Positions 6,796 to 13,531 of a stretch of DNA of 14,397 nucleotides are shown here, piece by piece (the first letter of the stretch is position 1; the number at the start of each line of letters is the position of its first letter). The stretch is from a bacterium (GTDB lineage: Bacteria; Cyanobacteriota; Vampirovibrionia; Obscuribacterales; Obscuribacteraceae). A program made the position numbers and the translations under genes. The stretch spans positions 1-14,397 of the forward strand of contig JAUIJG010000093.1 of the NCBI GenBank assembly GCA_030431355.1. The letters are read 5' to 3'. The notes beneath the pieces are model-generated. The model saw nothing but the letters and a program-made list of their open reading frames with translations, was not told the origin of the DNA and made no database searches.

Positions 6796-6818
6796 CGTAC
6801 TACATTTCAGGTAGTACG
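6796..6818 (-). promoter_or_regulatory. Hairpin in the 5' leader of the 922-residue gene
   Basis: Arms CGTACTAC (6796-6803) and GTAGTACG (6811-6818) are perfect complements around a 7-nt loop. With the consensus promoter just upstream, this falls inside the transcribed leader, about 50 nt before the start codon. It could be an mRNA-stability or control hairpin, or a protein binding site on DNA. Confidence 0.6.
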
Positions 6819-6872
6819 GAGTATCGTTCTGTAAGCGCAACTGGATATTGCGAGCGCGTGCTGGGTTTAGTC

Positions 6873-6900
6873 ATTATACCGACCGCCAAACCGTTGTCAA
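6873..6900 (-). promoter_or_regulatory. Consensus sigma70 promoter of the 922-residue gene
   Basis: Read on the minus strand: perfect TTGACA (plus 6900-6895), a 16-bp spacer and perfect TATAAT (plus 6878-6873). The transcription start would be near 6866, giving a leader of about 120 nt. This is the strongest promoter match I found in the window. Confidence 0.72.
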
Positions 6901-7186
6901 GGAAATTTAATCCGCCTCTATTCCCTCCGGAGTGCGAAATGTTTGCGTTCAGTTAACGGACAAACCCTAGAATTCTCCCATCGTTCAAAATCGGCTGACT
7001 CAAAATCTACCGGAATGCAGGCAAAGCAAATCGCATCCACTGGAATTATTGAATGCGAAGGAACTCATTACAGGCTCAGGGCTAAGCGTCTACCTTAAAG
7101 AAGGCAAAGCACCTTGAGCATAAACATAGACCACTAATCTATCTATCAAAAACACAAACCCACGTTTTTAAATCAGGAGAGAAACC

Positions 7187-7696
7187 ATGCAAGAGTATAT
7201 TGAAGCGCATTCTGGTAGTGAAGCTACCCAGATGCAGGAATCATCGCTATCACAAATGGTGCTGAATGAAGTATCAAAGTTCAAGCAACCGGAAACAAAA
7301 GAGATGAGCACCTCACTATCGCAAACACTACCAGCCTTCGAAATCGAAGACAATGACACGGCTATTGCTCAGTCAAAAACAGAATCTCCTGAAGCACTGA
7401 CAGAAAATTCCGACAGGCAAATAGGTTCTACCAATGGCACTAAGCTGGAAAGAGAATCTACCGATAATAACAGTAACGACAACGCTGAAGACGGTGACAC
7501 CGACGATTCAGAACTCTCTTCCTGCAGACGGCTGCAGCTGGAAGGTTACAAGATTTACTGCAAGCCGGAAAAGGACAGTCCCGGGTCCAGTAAACTAAAC
7601 TTGAAAGAGTTGTATGAAAGGGAGATTGAATCTTCAAAAGATACAAAGGATACAAGAGGTACTAAAGGTAGTTCGAAAAGGCACAGTAAAAAATAA
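7187..7696 (+). CDS. Small polar protein with C-x11-C motif (first of a pair)
   Basis: 169 residues with AGGAGAG six bases before the ATG. Mostly polar and acidic, Ser/Thr/Asn/Asp-rich, and probably disordered. One conserved-looking block is present: ELSSCRRLQLEGYKIYCKPE (Cys113 and Cys125). The tail is Lys/Arg/Ser-rich (SSKDTKDTRGTK through KRHSKK). There is no signal peptide or membrane segment. The next gene (7833) shares the block LS[SA]C..LQ..G.KI.C and the M-x-E-Y-x-E start, so the two look like diverged tandem duplicates. I recognise no family. The two cysteines could bind metal or form a disulfide, but this is speculation. Confidence 0.72.
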   Translation: MQEYIEAHSGSEATQMQESSLSQMVLNEVSKFKQPETKEMSTSLSQTLPAFEIEDNDTAIAQSKTESPEALTENSDRQIGSTNGTKLERESTDNNSNDNAEDGDTDDSELSSCRRLQLEGYKIYCKPEKDSPGSSKLNLKELYEREIESSKDTKDTRGTKGSSKRHSKK

Positions 7697-7697
7697 C

Positions 7698-7737
7698 TGA
7701 CCGGAATGCGGTGGCGTCTCACGTCACCGCAAGGTCA
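7698..7737 (+). other. Two-tier hairpin between the paired small genes
   Basis: Outer arms TGACC (7698-7702) and GGTCA (7733-7737) enclose inner arms GCGGTGGCG (7708-7716) and CGTCACCGC (7722-7730) with a 5-nt loop. The inner stem is nine pairs with one G-U on the RNA. It starts two bases after the stop codon. No T-run follows, so it does not look like an intrinsic terminator; a 3'-end stabiliser, processing site or structured leader for the next gene is more likely. Confidence 0.6.
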
Positions 7738-7792
7738 CAGACGGCATCTAAATTGGCATGACCAGAAAAACCCTAACAGACGCCCCTGTCTT

Positions 7793-7818
7793 TTTCGTTT
7801 TTATATTTCGTTTTTATA
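7793..7818. repeat. Perfect 13-bp tandem duplication upstream of the second small gene
   Basis: TTTCGTTTTTATA occurs twice in a row (7793-7805 and 7806-7818), ending two bases before the AGGAG of the gene at 7833. It makes the region ahead of the ribosome binding site very T-rich. Confidence 0.85.
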
Positions 7819-7832
7819 CAAGGAGTATGGTC

Positions 7833-8330
7833 ATGCCGGAATACGCAGAAATAGGAACAGTGAAAGGTGTAAGTGAAAGCCAGGAGGTACAGACTTCACC
7901 TCTGTTCGAAGCTGTTGTAGAAGGGACGACGAATATAGTCAGCTCCGCGCAGAGTGAGACCGTCGGCGGCAGCACCGACAGCTTACCAAAGCTAGAACTG
8001 CAAGAAGGAAATGAGAAGCCCACGGAGCTTCCGATGCCAGATGGTCTGAGCGCTTGTGAGCTTCTGCAAGCCATGGGCAAAAAGATCATTTGCCTGGATG
8101 AGTCCCCCAAAAAACCACGCCAGGAAGCAGCTCAAAATGAGTTTGAACCGAAAAGAAATCCTAAGAAGGGTAACGGTAGGACTCCTGGCGATGGCTCCGG
8201 AAGTGAATATAGGACTCCGGAGTCATGGATATATATCCCCAAGGTAGGCTATCCAGGGAGATCATCAATAGCTGTCGGCAATTCGGATCATTCATCTAAG
8301 GGTGGAAAAGTGCATCGAGACAGAAAGTAG
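7833..8330 (+). CDS. Small polar protein with C-x11-C motif (second of a pair)
   Basis: 165 residues from ATG 7833. AGGAG (7821-7825) is seven bases upstream of this ATG but only one base from the ATG at 7827, so 7833 is the better start; the frame stays open back to 7758 without a binding site. Acidic, disordered-looking N-terminal half, then GLSACELLQAMGKKIICLDE (Cys75 and Cys87), then a basic Gly/Ser/Lys-rich tail with WIYIPKVGYPGRS. It shares the MxEYxE start, the LS[SA]C..LQ..G.KI.C block, a Ser-Pro soon after the second Cys, and a basic end with the gene at 7187. No signal peptide, no membrane segment, no recognised family. Confidence 0.72.
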   Translation: MPEYAEIGTVKGVSESQEVQTSPLFEAVVEGTTNIVSSAQSETVGGSTDSLPKLELQEGNEKPTELPMPDGLSACELLQAMGKKIICLDESPKKPRQEAAQNEFEPKRNPKKGNGRTPGDGSGSEYRTPESWIYIPKVGYPGRSSIAVGNSDHSSKGGKVHRDRK

Positions 8331-8407
8331 GTAGCCCGATTTAAAAGGCGCTAGCAATTATCTTCTCTAACTGTCTCTAACTCTCTTTTTCTCAACTTCT
8401 CTAAAAT

Positions 8408-9277
8408 TCAAGTCTTCTTACCGTCTCTACTGCTTAGATACACCGCCAGTAATATCATGAACCCACCGACAATGGTTCTGGAGTGCGGCGTCTCATGCAA
8501 AAAAAGCATAGCAAGTAGTATTCCATATAGAGGCTCTAGACCGGCTATTATGCTGGCTTCCTGGGCTCGGACCGTCTCCAACCCTTTGATAAACAAAGTG
8601 TGGGCGAAAGCCGTGCAGACAGCGCCAAGAAAAAACAGAAGAGCAATTGAGACAAGCGAGATATTGTGGAGCGACAAGAGGGATGCACTGTCCATGAAGT
8701 ACAGCAAGCAGAAAAAGGCGAAGAGATTCTGCCCGCAAGAGAGCAAGGAAGCGCTTATGTCTCCTACGAATTTGCGATTGACCACCTGCAAAAGAGAAAA
8801 AGTGAATCCTGACAAAATGCCGAAGAAAACTCCTTCTGTAATCTGATTGGCGAAGCTGTACTCCGGAATAACTATTACTATGCCGGCAAATACCAAAAGC
8901 GCCAGAAGAATATCTCTTTGTACCAGGCGGGTCTTTGAGACCAGCGGCTCGATGAAAGTCGTAAAAACAGGAAAGGTCGAGAAAGTAACCAACCCAATTG
9001 CCACAGTAGAGATTTTTATTGAATAGAAGAAAGACCACCAATGAAAGGCAAGGATCAAGCCGGAGAGAAACAAGACAATTATTGTCCTGGGTTTCAGGCT
9101 TCTAAAGAGATTCTTTCCAATCAGTACCAGAGGCAGAAGAACAAGGCTGGCAAAAAATGTCCGCCCCAGGGTAATAACTCCGGGGTCCAGATCAAGCTTG
9201 CCGAATAAACCAGCCGCACCAAACAAGAACACGGCCAGGTGAATCGATAGTAAAGACTTTGTTCTATTCTTCGCCAA
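8408..9277 (-). CDS. EamA/DMT-family membrane transporter
   Basis: 289 residues, about ten hydrophobic segments in two homologous halves (about 8-135 and 148-283), the normal layout and length of EamA (RhaT/YdcZ-like) drug/metabolite transporters. Each half carries a family-typical block: VTFSTFPVFTTFIEPL near 97-112 and IIAGLEPLYGILLAMLFLHE near 243-261. It probably exports or imports a small metabolite in the inner membrane; the substrate cannot be told. The start is TTG at 9277, since an in-frame TAG lies three codons upstream; AGGTGA is about ten bases before it. The tail is basic (SSRDGKKT), as expected for the cytoplasmic side. It is a single gene convergent with the 7833 gene. Confidence 0.9.
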   Translation of the reverse strand: MAKNRTKSLLSIHLAVFLFGAAGLFGKLDLDPGVITLGRTFFASLVLLPLVLIGKNLFRSLKPRTIIVLFLSGLILAFHWWSFFYSIKISTVAIGLVTFSTFPVFTTFIEPLVSKTRLVQRDILLALLVFAGIVIVIPEYSFANQITEGVFFGILSGFTFSLLQVVNRKFVGDISASLLSCGQNLFAFFCLLYFMDSASLLSLHNISLVSIALLFFLGAVCTAFAHTLFIKGLETVRAQEASIIAGLEPLYGILLAMLFLHETPHSRTIVGGFMILLAVYLSSRDGKKT

Positions 9278-9369
9278 CTTACTCTAATCACCTGGTCAGG
9301 ATTCCACAGACTCCAGTTTAGATGCTTGGCAAATACAATAACTTGAGAAAGCCCGATTTTATAATCAAT

Positions 9370-9415
9370 AAAAATCTGCCCCCTCTTCAATGTCACCAGA
9401 GAAGAGCAGGGCAGA
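9370..9415 (-). terminator. Intrinsic terminator of the Pro/Gly-repeat secreted protein gene
   Basis: Read on the minus strand: TCTGCCC, two bases, CTCTTC, a 12-nt loop, GAAGAG, one base, GGGCAGA, then a run of five T. The stem is thirteen pairs with a small asymmetric interior loop. It begins about 44 bases after the stop of the gene at 9459-9989. Confidence 0.85.
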
Positions 9416-9458
9416 AATTATTGATTCTAAAAACAAGAATCGCTTGAACAGCTAACCT

Positions 9459-9989
9459 CTAGTGGTGTCTGCGTTCCCAACCTCTGCCGGGACCGCCTGA
9501 TTTACCAGGAGGATTATATTTCCAGTTTTTACCGGCTCCGGGTCCACCAGCAGGTCCGGGAGGATTGCCTGCTCTGCGCTCCCATCCGCTACCGGGGCCG
9601 CCGCGCTTACCAGGTGGGTTGTATTTCCAATTTTTTCCATGACCAGGACCACCTTTAGGACCGGGAGGGTTGCCACCGACTCGATTGTTGCCATCCCAAC
9701 GTTGTTTGGAGATCTGTCTGTGCAATTCACTCAATTCATTGGACAGTTTGGAACGCTCTTTGCGGGAAAGCTTACCGCCGGATGCTCTCATACGTGCTTC
9801 CAGCTCATTGATGCGGTCGTACTTCTTCTGCAGTTTCTTGGCTTCTTTAGCCGATAAACTACCGTCAGCCAGGCCAGCGTTAATTCTTGCCTGCTGGTTA
9901 CCTTGCACCTGATTGATGCCTTGAGCCATAGCCGGTGCTCCCGAGAAAACGAAGGTCACAGCTAATGCTAAAAATGCAGCTCTGTTCAT
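9459..9989 (-). CDS. Secreted helical protein with Pro/Gly-rich repeats
   Basis: 176 residues. Signal peptide 1-22 (MNRAAFLALAVTFVFSGAPA then MA before QG). Residues 30-98 form a charged helical domain built from two similar halves (INAGLADGSLSAKEAKKL and ASGGKLSRKERSKLSNEL), a pattern I recall from widespread small periplasmic proteins of unknown role. Residues 106-140 and 141-175 are two 35-residue repeats: GNPPGP.GGPG.GKNWKYNP, then PGK.GGPG.GWERR. They are Pro/Gly-rich and basic with aromatic residues, but lack regular collagen G-X-Y triplets. AGAAGGA lies 11 bases before the ATG. A strong terminator follows. It may bind wall polymers or other proteins outside the membrane; this is a guess from composition. 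Confidence 0.82.
   Translation of the reverse strand: MNRAAFLALAVTFVFSGAPAMAQGINQVQGNQQARINAGLADGSLSAKEAKKLQKKYDRINELEARMRASGGKLSRKERSKLSNELSELHRQISKQRWDGNNRVGGNPPGPKGGPGHGKNWKYNPPGKRGGPGSGWERRAGNPPGPAGGPGAGKNWKYNPPGKSGGPGRGWERRHH
9465..9674. repeat. Two 105-bp coding repeats
   Basis: The tandem copies at 9674-9570 and 9569-9465 (minus strand order) encode the 35-residue Pro/Gly repeats of the secreted protein, with only a few residue differences (KGGPGHG against AGGPGAG, KRGGPGS against KSGGPGR). Confidence 0.85.
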
Positions 9990-10013
9990 ATTTTTACGAA
10001 TCCTTCTAATGAT

Positions 10014-10041
10014 AAAAAATAGGGAGTAAAATCACTCACCC
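10014..10041 (-). terminator. Intrinsic terminator-like hairpin between norB and the secreted protein gene
   Basis: On the minus strand: GGG, bulged T, GAGT, a six-base loop, ACTC, CCT, then A and a run of six T. The stem is about seven pairs including one G-U. It lies roughly 90 bp after the norB stop and only 24 bp before the start of the next gene, leaving almost no room for a promoter between them. It may end the norB transcript or act as a leader attenuator for the gene at 9989. Confidence 0.5.
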
Positions 10042-10128
10042 AAGTTCAGACGTAGCAGAGTACCTAAAGGTTCAATGCTCTAGATTAGATAAAACTCATA
10101 AGCCTAAAGACGGGATCAATATTTACTT

Positions 10129-12411
10129 TTAGGAACCGGAGACTCTCTCCTTTTCGATAGTATCGTCAAGTTTTCCGGAGATCGACCAACCACCTTTAAG
10201 GCCTAAAACAAACCATCCCAGACTGACAACACCGGTTGCAAATATGGTGTCGCCAATTACCCTAAGCCATCTTAGAACATTCATGGTTTCAGTCTGAAGA
10301 AACTCCGCAGAACGAGCGTACCACATTCCTTCCTGGACGCTGGCCCAGGTTTGCATCAGCCCGACAGGAAGAATACTGAGCAACACCATTAAAGCAAGAC
10401 CAATATTAATAGACCAGAAGGAATAGCGAACCAATCCTGTTTTCCACTCATTTCGCGTTGCCAGTCCTTTTAAACAGAAAAGCATCAGTCCCAGACCAAG
10501 CATGCCATAGACACCAAAGAGTGCGGTATGCCCATGAACTGGTGTTGTGTTTAAACCCTGCATGTAAAACAGAGCAATCGGAGTGTTGATCAAGAAGCCA
10601 AATATTCCGGCTCCCACCAGGTTCCAGAAAGCCACGGCTACGAAGAAGTAGATCGGCCACTTGTAAGCACTGACCCAGGGCTTGGCTCGGCTGAGCGTTA
10701 GATTCTCATAGGCCTCAAACCCAATCAATACCAGAGGCACTACTTCCAGAGCAGAGAATGTCGCCCCTAGAGCAAGAACCGGCATCGGTGTCCCGGTGAA
10801 ATAGAGATGATGAAATGTTCCAATGATACCGCCCGTCAAGAAAATGATAGTGGCAAATAAAACACTAGAGGTGGCCGTAGACACTCTCAATAGACCCATT
10901 CTCGTAAACAAGAAAGCAATAACTACCGTTGCAAAAACCTCGAAGAACCCTTCAACCCACAAATGTACAACCCACCATCTCCAGTACTCAGCTATTGCCA
11001 AATTGGTATGCCGTCCGTACATGAGACCGGCACCATAGAAGACAGCTATAGCTAAAGACGAGATCAAGAATAGACCCAGAAGGTGTTTGTTCTCAGATGG
11101 CTTTTTAAACGCAGGCGCTATAGCTCTGAGCATAAGACCGAGCCAGAGAAACAATCCTATGAAAAGAAAGATCTGCCAGAACCTGCCAAGGTCGACATAT
11201 TCATATCCCTGGTGACCAAACCAAAAATTCTGTTCGTACCCTAAGACCTGGGCTACACCCAGCCATTGCCCCAACATGGAACCAACCACAATGACTAGAA
11301 GACAGGAGAATAATATATTCACACCAGCTCTCTGAAACTTAGGTTCATGGCCAGAGACAGCTGGCGCAATAAAGAGACCGGTGGCCAACCAGGTGGTAGC
11401 AATCCAGAAGATAGCCAGCTGGGTATGCCAGGTTCTGGTCACTGAATACGGCAACCAGTCAGCTAGTGGAATTCCATAGAAACCACCACCTTCAACACCA
11501 TAATGAGCTGTAATCGCCCCGAGACCAACCTGCAAGACGAACAAGGCTCCGGCTACCCAAAAATATTTAAGAGTAGCTTTCATAGAATTAGTAGGCTCTA
11601 GTGCCAGTAAAGGATCTTTTGAAGGAACATCATGGTGAACCTCTTTAGATTGTTGTGCGGCGAAGTACCAGGCAAGAGTTCCGATACCAGCCAGCAAAAC
11701 AACAAAACTGATCACAGACCAGACTACTATGGCTCCGGTCGGGCTATTACCAATTAGATCTTCTGGAGGCCAGTTGTTAGTGTAGGTAATATCCGCCTCT
11801 GGCCTGTTTGTTGAACAGGCCCAGGATGTCCAGAAAAAAAATGCGTTCAACTTGTCTAGTCTTGACTGAGTCTTAATGGTATTGGCAGGAATTGCGTATG
11901 CATCCCTCAGCTTCTTAAGAGCAGGATCATTTCCAAATAATCCTGAGTAATGCCGCCCAACTTCTTCAATGGCTTGACGACGAACCGAAGAAACCTTAAC
12001 AACTCCTGTTTCAGGATCAAATCGATTTTCACGAACCTCTTGTTTTAGTCTCTCTTTCAGTGCCGCCTGATTCTCTTTTCCCAGGCGACTAAAGCTTTCG
12101 CCATAATCCCTCCTGGACCAGTAATCAAGCATCCACTGGCACTCTCGGTGGAGAAAATCGGCAGACCAGTCCGGTGCCACATAGGCACCATGTCCCCAAA
12201 TTGACCCCACCTCCTGACCACCAATACTCTGCCAGATGTTCTGTCCGTCTCTGATATCATCCCCGGTGAACAGAACAGAGCCATCATCATCCACTACTTT
12301 GTTGGGAACCGGTGGCGCTTGTACATAAATCTCATATCCATAGAAACCTAGAACAGCAAAGGAAATTACTATCACAGAAGTTAGACCTAGCCATAGCTTC
12401 CTGTATTGCAT
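10129..12411 (-). CDS. norB: Quinol-dependent nitric oxide reductase (single subunit, qNor)
   Basis: 760 residues, about 14 membrane helices; reduces 2 NO to N2O with electrons from quinol. The N-terminal periplasmic domain, which replaces the NorC cytochrome c, shows the typical DGQNIWQSIGGQEVGSIWGHG and APDWSADFLHRE. Numbering from ATG 12417, the haem-copper-oxidase-like ligands are present: His331 (TRTWHTQLA), His485 with Glu489 (VHLWVEGFFE), His536/His537 (GTFHHLYFTG), and His628/His630 (PVHGHTALFG). The spacings (+4 and +51/52) match the non-haem iron site known for Geobacillus qNor. AGGAG is one base from the ATG at 12417 but seven from the ATG at 12411, so I use 12411; the alternative adds two residues. 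It is last in an operon with ric, 39 bp downstream of it. It protects against or respires NO. Confidence 0.96.
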   Translation of the reverse strand: MQYRKLWLGLTSVIVISFAVLGFYGYEIYVQAPPVPNKVVDDDGSVLFTGDDIRDGQNIWQSIGGQEVGSIWGHGAYVAPDWSADFLHRECQWMLDYWSRRDYGESFSRLGKENQAALKERLKQEVRENRFDPETGVVKVSSVRRQAIEEVGRHYSGLFGNDPALKKLRDAYAIPANTIKTQSRLDKLNAFFFWTSWACSTNRPEADITYTNNWPPEDLIGNSPTGAIVVWSVISFVVLLAGIGTLAWYFAAQQSKEVHHDVPSKDPLLALEPTNSMKATLKYFWVAGALFVLQVGLGAITAHYGVEGGGFYGIPLADWLPYSVTRTWHTQLAIFWIATTWLATGLFIAPAVSGHEPKFQRAGVNILFSCLLVIVVGSMLGQWLGVAQVLGYEQNFWFGHQGYEYVDLGRFWQIFLFIGLFLWLGLMLRAIAPAFKKPSENKHLLGLFLISSLAIAVFYGAGLMYGRHTNLAIAEYWRWWVVHLWVEGFFEVFATVVIAFLFTRMGLLRVSTATSSVLFATIIFLTGGIIGTFHHLYFTGTPMPVLALGATFSALEVVPLVLIGFEAYENLTLSRAKPWVSAYKWPIYFFVAVAFWNLVGAGIFGFLINTPIALFYMQGLNTTPVHGHTALFGVYGMLGLGLMLFCLKGLATRNEWKTGLVRYSFWSINIGLALMVLLSILPVGLMQTWASVQEGMWYARSAEFLQTETMNVLRWLRVIGDTIFATGVVSLGWFVLGLKGGWSISGKLDDTIEKERVSGS

Positions 12412-12450
12412 TCTCATTCTCCTCTCTGCGAAACTACTGTCCAGTAGAAT

Positions 12451-13206
12451 CTAGCCAATACCTAATTCCTCTTCCAGCGCTACAGCACCAGGAAACAGTA
12501 GATTGTTCTCTTTATGGATATGAACTCTTAGATCTCCGTCAAGCTGCTTCAGTCCCTGATATAGAGACCTCCAACTATCACATGCATTCTCCGGAGCGCT
12601 AAACTCCCCGGTCAGATCACTAATTCTCGTAAGGGTCGAGGCGGCAGAATCATGTTCTGTTTCCATACAGGAAATAGGATTGGCTACGGTTCCAAACTTT
12701 GAGAGAGGGACCTCCTTGGAAGAAGCTAGATCTCTGATATATGGAAATAGCACCACTTCCTCTTTAAAAGTATGCTGCTCCAGTTCCTGCTTGAAGTTTC
12801 GAAACAAAAATTCCAGCTCTAACAATCGAGAATCGCGCTTTCCATGCACTTTTGCCACTTTTGAAGACAGCTTCTCCAGGATCGGCAATTCGCGCTTCAG
12901 GTACGAGTGGTGAGTTGATTCTATGTTATCGACAAGCTCTATCAAAGATAACTGATGCCATGCTTCATTCGGACCCAGAATCGGATCTTGAAGGTCTTTT
13001 ATCTCATTGAGCCTCTGCAGCACTTCTTCTAAATCCAGTTCTTTTCGTCTACACGCATCTCTCAGCGTCTCTTTGCCGCCACAGCAGAAATCGAGATTGA
13101 AATCGTCAAAAACTTTTACTCTTCTTGAGTCTCTAGCCACCAAGACACCTAAGGTCTGGGCTGGCAAAAGCTCCTCAGTGCAACTGGAATTTTCGTTCAT
13201 GGTCAT
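12451..13206 (-). CDS. ric: Iron-sulfur cluster repair di-iron protein (RIC/ScdA/YtfE family)
   Basis: 251 residues, cytosolic. It helps repair iron-sulfur centres damaged by NO or oxidants. Residues 18-65 are the ScdA_N domain with the diagnostic DFCCGGKETL (Cys41, Cys42). Residues about 85-240 are a hemerythrin-like bundle with the expected iron ligands: His99/His100 (ESTHHSYL), His145 and Glu149 (QHTFKEE), His185 (TEHD), and His229/His231 with Glu233 (VHIHKEN). The blocks LPILEKLSSKVAKVHG, NACDSWRSLYQGL and NLLFPGA are also family-typical. GGAG is four bases before the ATG at 13206 and ten before a second ATG at 13200. It sits between the rubredoxin-like gene (72 bp gap) and norB (39 bp gap), giving a coherent NO-damage operon. 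Confidence 0.95.
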   Translation of the reverse strand: MTMNENSSCTEELLPAQTLGVLVARDSRRVKVFDDFNLDFCCGGKETLRDACRRKELDLEEVLQRLNEIKDLQDPILGPNEAWHQLSLIELVDNIESTHHSYLKRELPILEKLSSKVAKVHGKRDSRLLELEFLFRNFKQELEQHTFKEEVVLFPYIRDLASSKEVPLSKFGTVANPISCMETEHDSAASTLTRISDLTGEFSAPENACDSWRSLYQGLKQLDGDLRVHIHKENNLLFPGAVALEEELGIG

Positions 13207-13278
13207 TTTGCTCCAAAGAGATCAATCTACTTCGGTCCTAACTCCAAGCAGACTGAATTGTCTATGTTTTTAAGGGAG

Positions 13279-13470
13279 TTACACTCCCTGGGGAAGAGAA
13301 GAGCAAGTACAAGCCTCAAACATTATCTTTTCAGCAGAACAGTTCGGATGCCTGTAGTCATCGGGCAAATCTTCAAATTTAGTTCCGGGAGCGATCCCTT
13401 GCGCTTCATCGCCTACTGTTTCGTCAAAAACGAAATCGCAAAGGGAACAAACATGTTTTGTTTCGATCAT
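13279..13470 (-). CDS. Rubredoxin-like protein with a Cys3His ligand set
   Basis: 63 residues. The first rubredoxin loop is normal (HVCSLCDFVFDETVGD, Cys8 and Cys11), as is the core GIAPGTKFEDLPDDY. The second loop, normally W-x-C-P-x-C-G, reads YRHPNCSAEKIMFE, so the third ligand Cys is His41, the fourth is Cys44, and the usual Trp is Tyr39. Two further Cys appear in a short tail (Cys54, Cys56 in EACTCSS). Ordinary rubredoxins carry one iron on four Cys and shuttle electrons to NO, superoxide or oxygen reductases. Here the iron site may be Cys3His, rebuilt with a tail Cys, or bind zinc. GGAGGA lies eight bases before the ATG. It is the first gene of the rubredoxin-ric-norB unit, divergent from an Rrf2 regulator. 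Confidence 0.88.
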   Translation of the reverse strand: MIETKHVCSLCDFVFDETVGDEAQGIAPGTKFEDLPDDYRHPNCSAEKIMFEACTCSSLPQGV

Positions 13471-13495
13471 GATATGTATCCTCCATTTGTGGATA

Positions 13496-13517
13496 TCTGG
13501 ACCTTTTTATCCATTTT
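13496..13517. promoter_or_regulatory. Operator-like site 1 (rubredoxin-ric-norB side)
   Basis: TCTGGAC, a short T-rich spacer, then ATCCA and TTTT; TGGA and TCCA make the inverted core. It matches site 2 at 18 of 22 positions and lies 26 bases upstream of the rubredoxin-like start, where a repressor would block transcription to the left. The likely binder is the adjacent Rrf2 protein (inference). Confidence 0.55.
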
Positions 13518-13530
13518 TGATCACGAACAA
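13517..13530. promoter_or_regulatory. FNR/DNR-like box
   Basis: TTGAT-CACG-AACAA differs at one base from the FNR/DNR consensus TTGAT-N4-ATCAA. Its centre is 41.5 bases from a plausible plus-strand start at 13565, the class II activation distance. A 14-bp AT-rich match can arise by chance. Confidence 0.25.
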
Positions 13531-13531
13531 C

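Larger units (their letters stand above)
6746..7186. other. 441-bp divergent intergenic region
   Basis: No gene is seen here. It holds the leader and promoter of the 922-residue gene on the minus strand (6746-6900), including a perfect inverted repeat at 6796-6818. The upstream region of the gene at 7187 lies on the plus strand. In 6901-7186 I see only weak promoter-like words (TTGAGC at 7114-7119 with no good -10). The motif ATCTACCGGAA occurs twice, near 6773 and 7004; its meaning is unknown. Confidence 0.6.

Noticed and set aside
7758..7832. 25-codon extension of the second C-x11-C protein
   Set aside because: There is no ribosome binding site at 7758. The AGGAG at 7821-7825 and similarity to the first paralogue both point to ATG 7833.
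9121..9396. Minus-strand 91-codon frame over the EamA start
   Set aside because: It overlaps the EamA coding region in another frame and crosses the intrinsic terminator region; no recognisable features.
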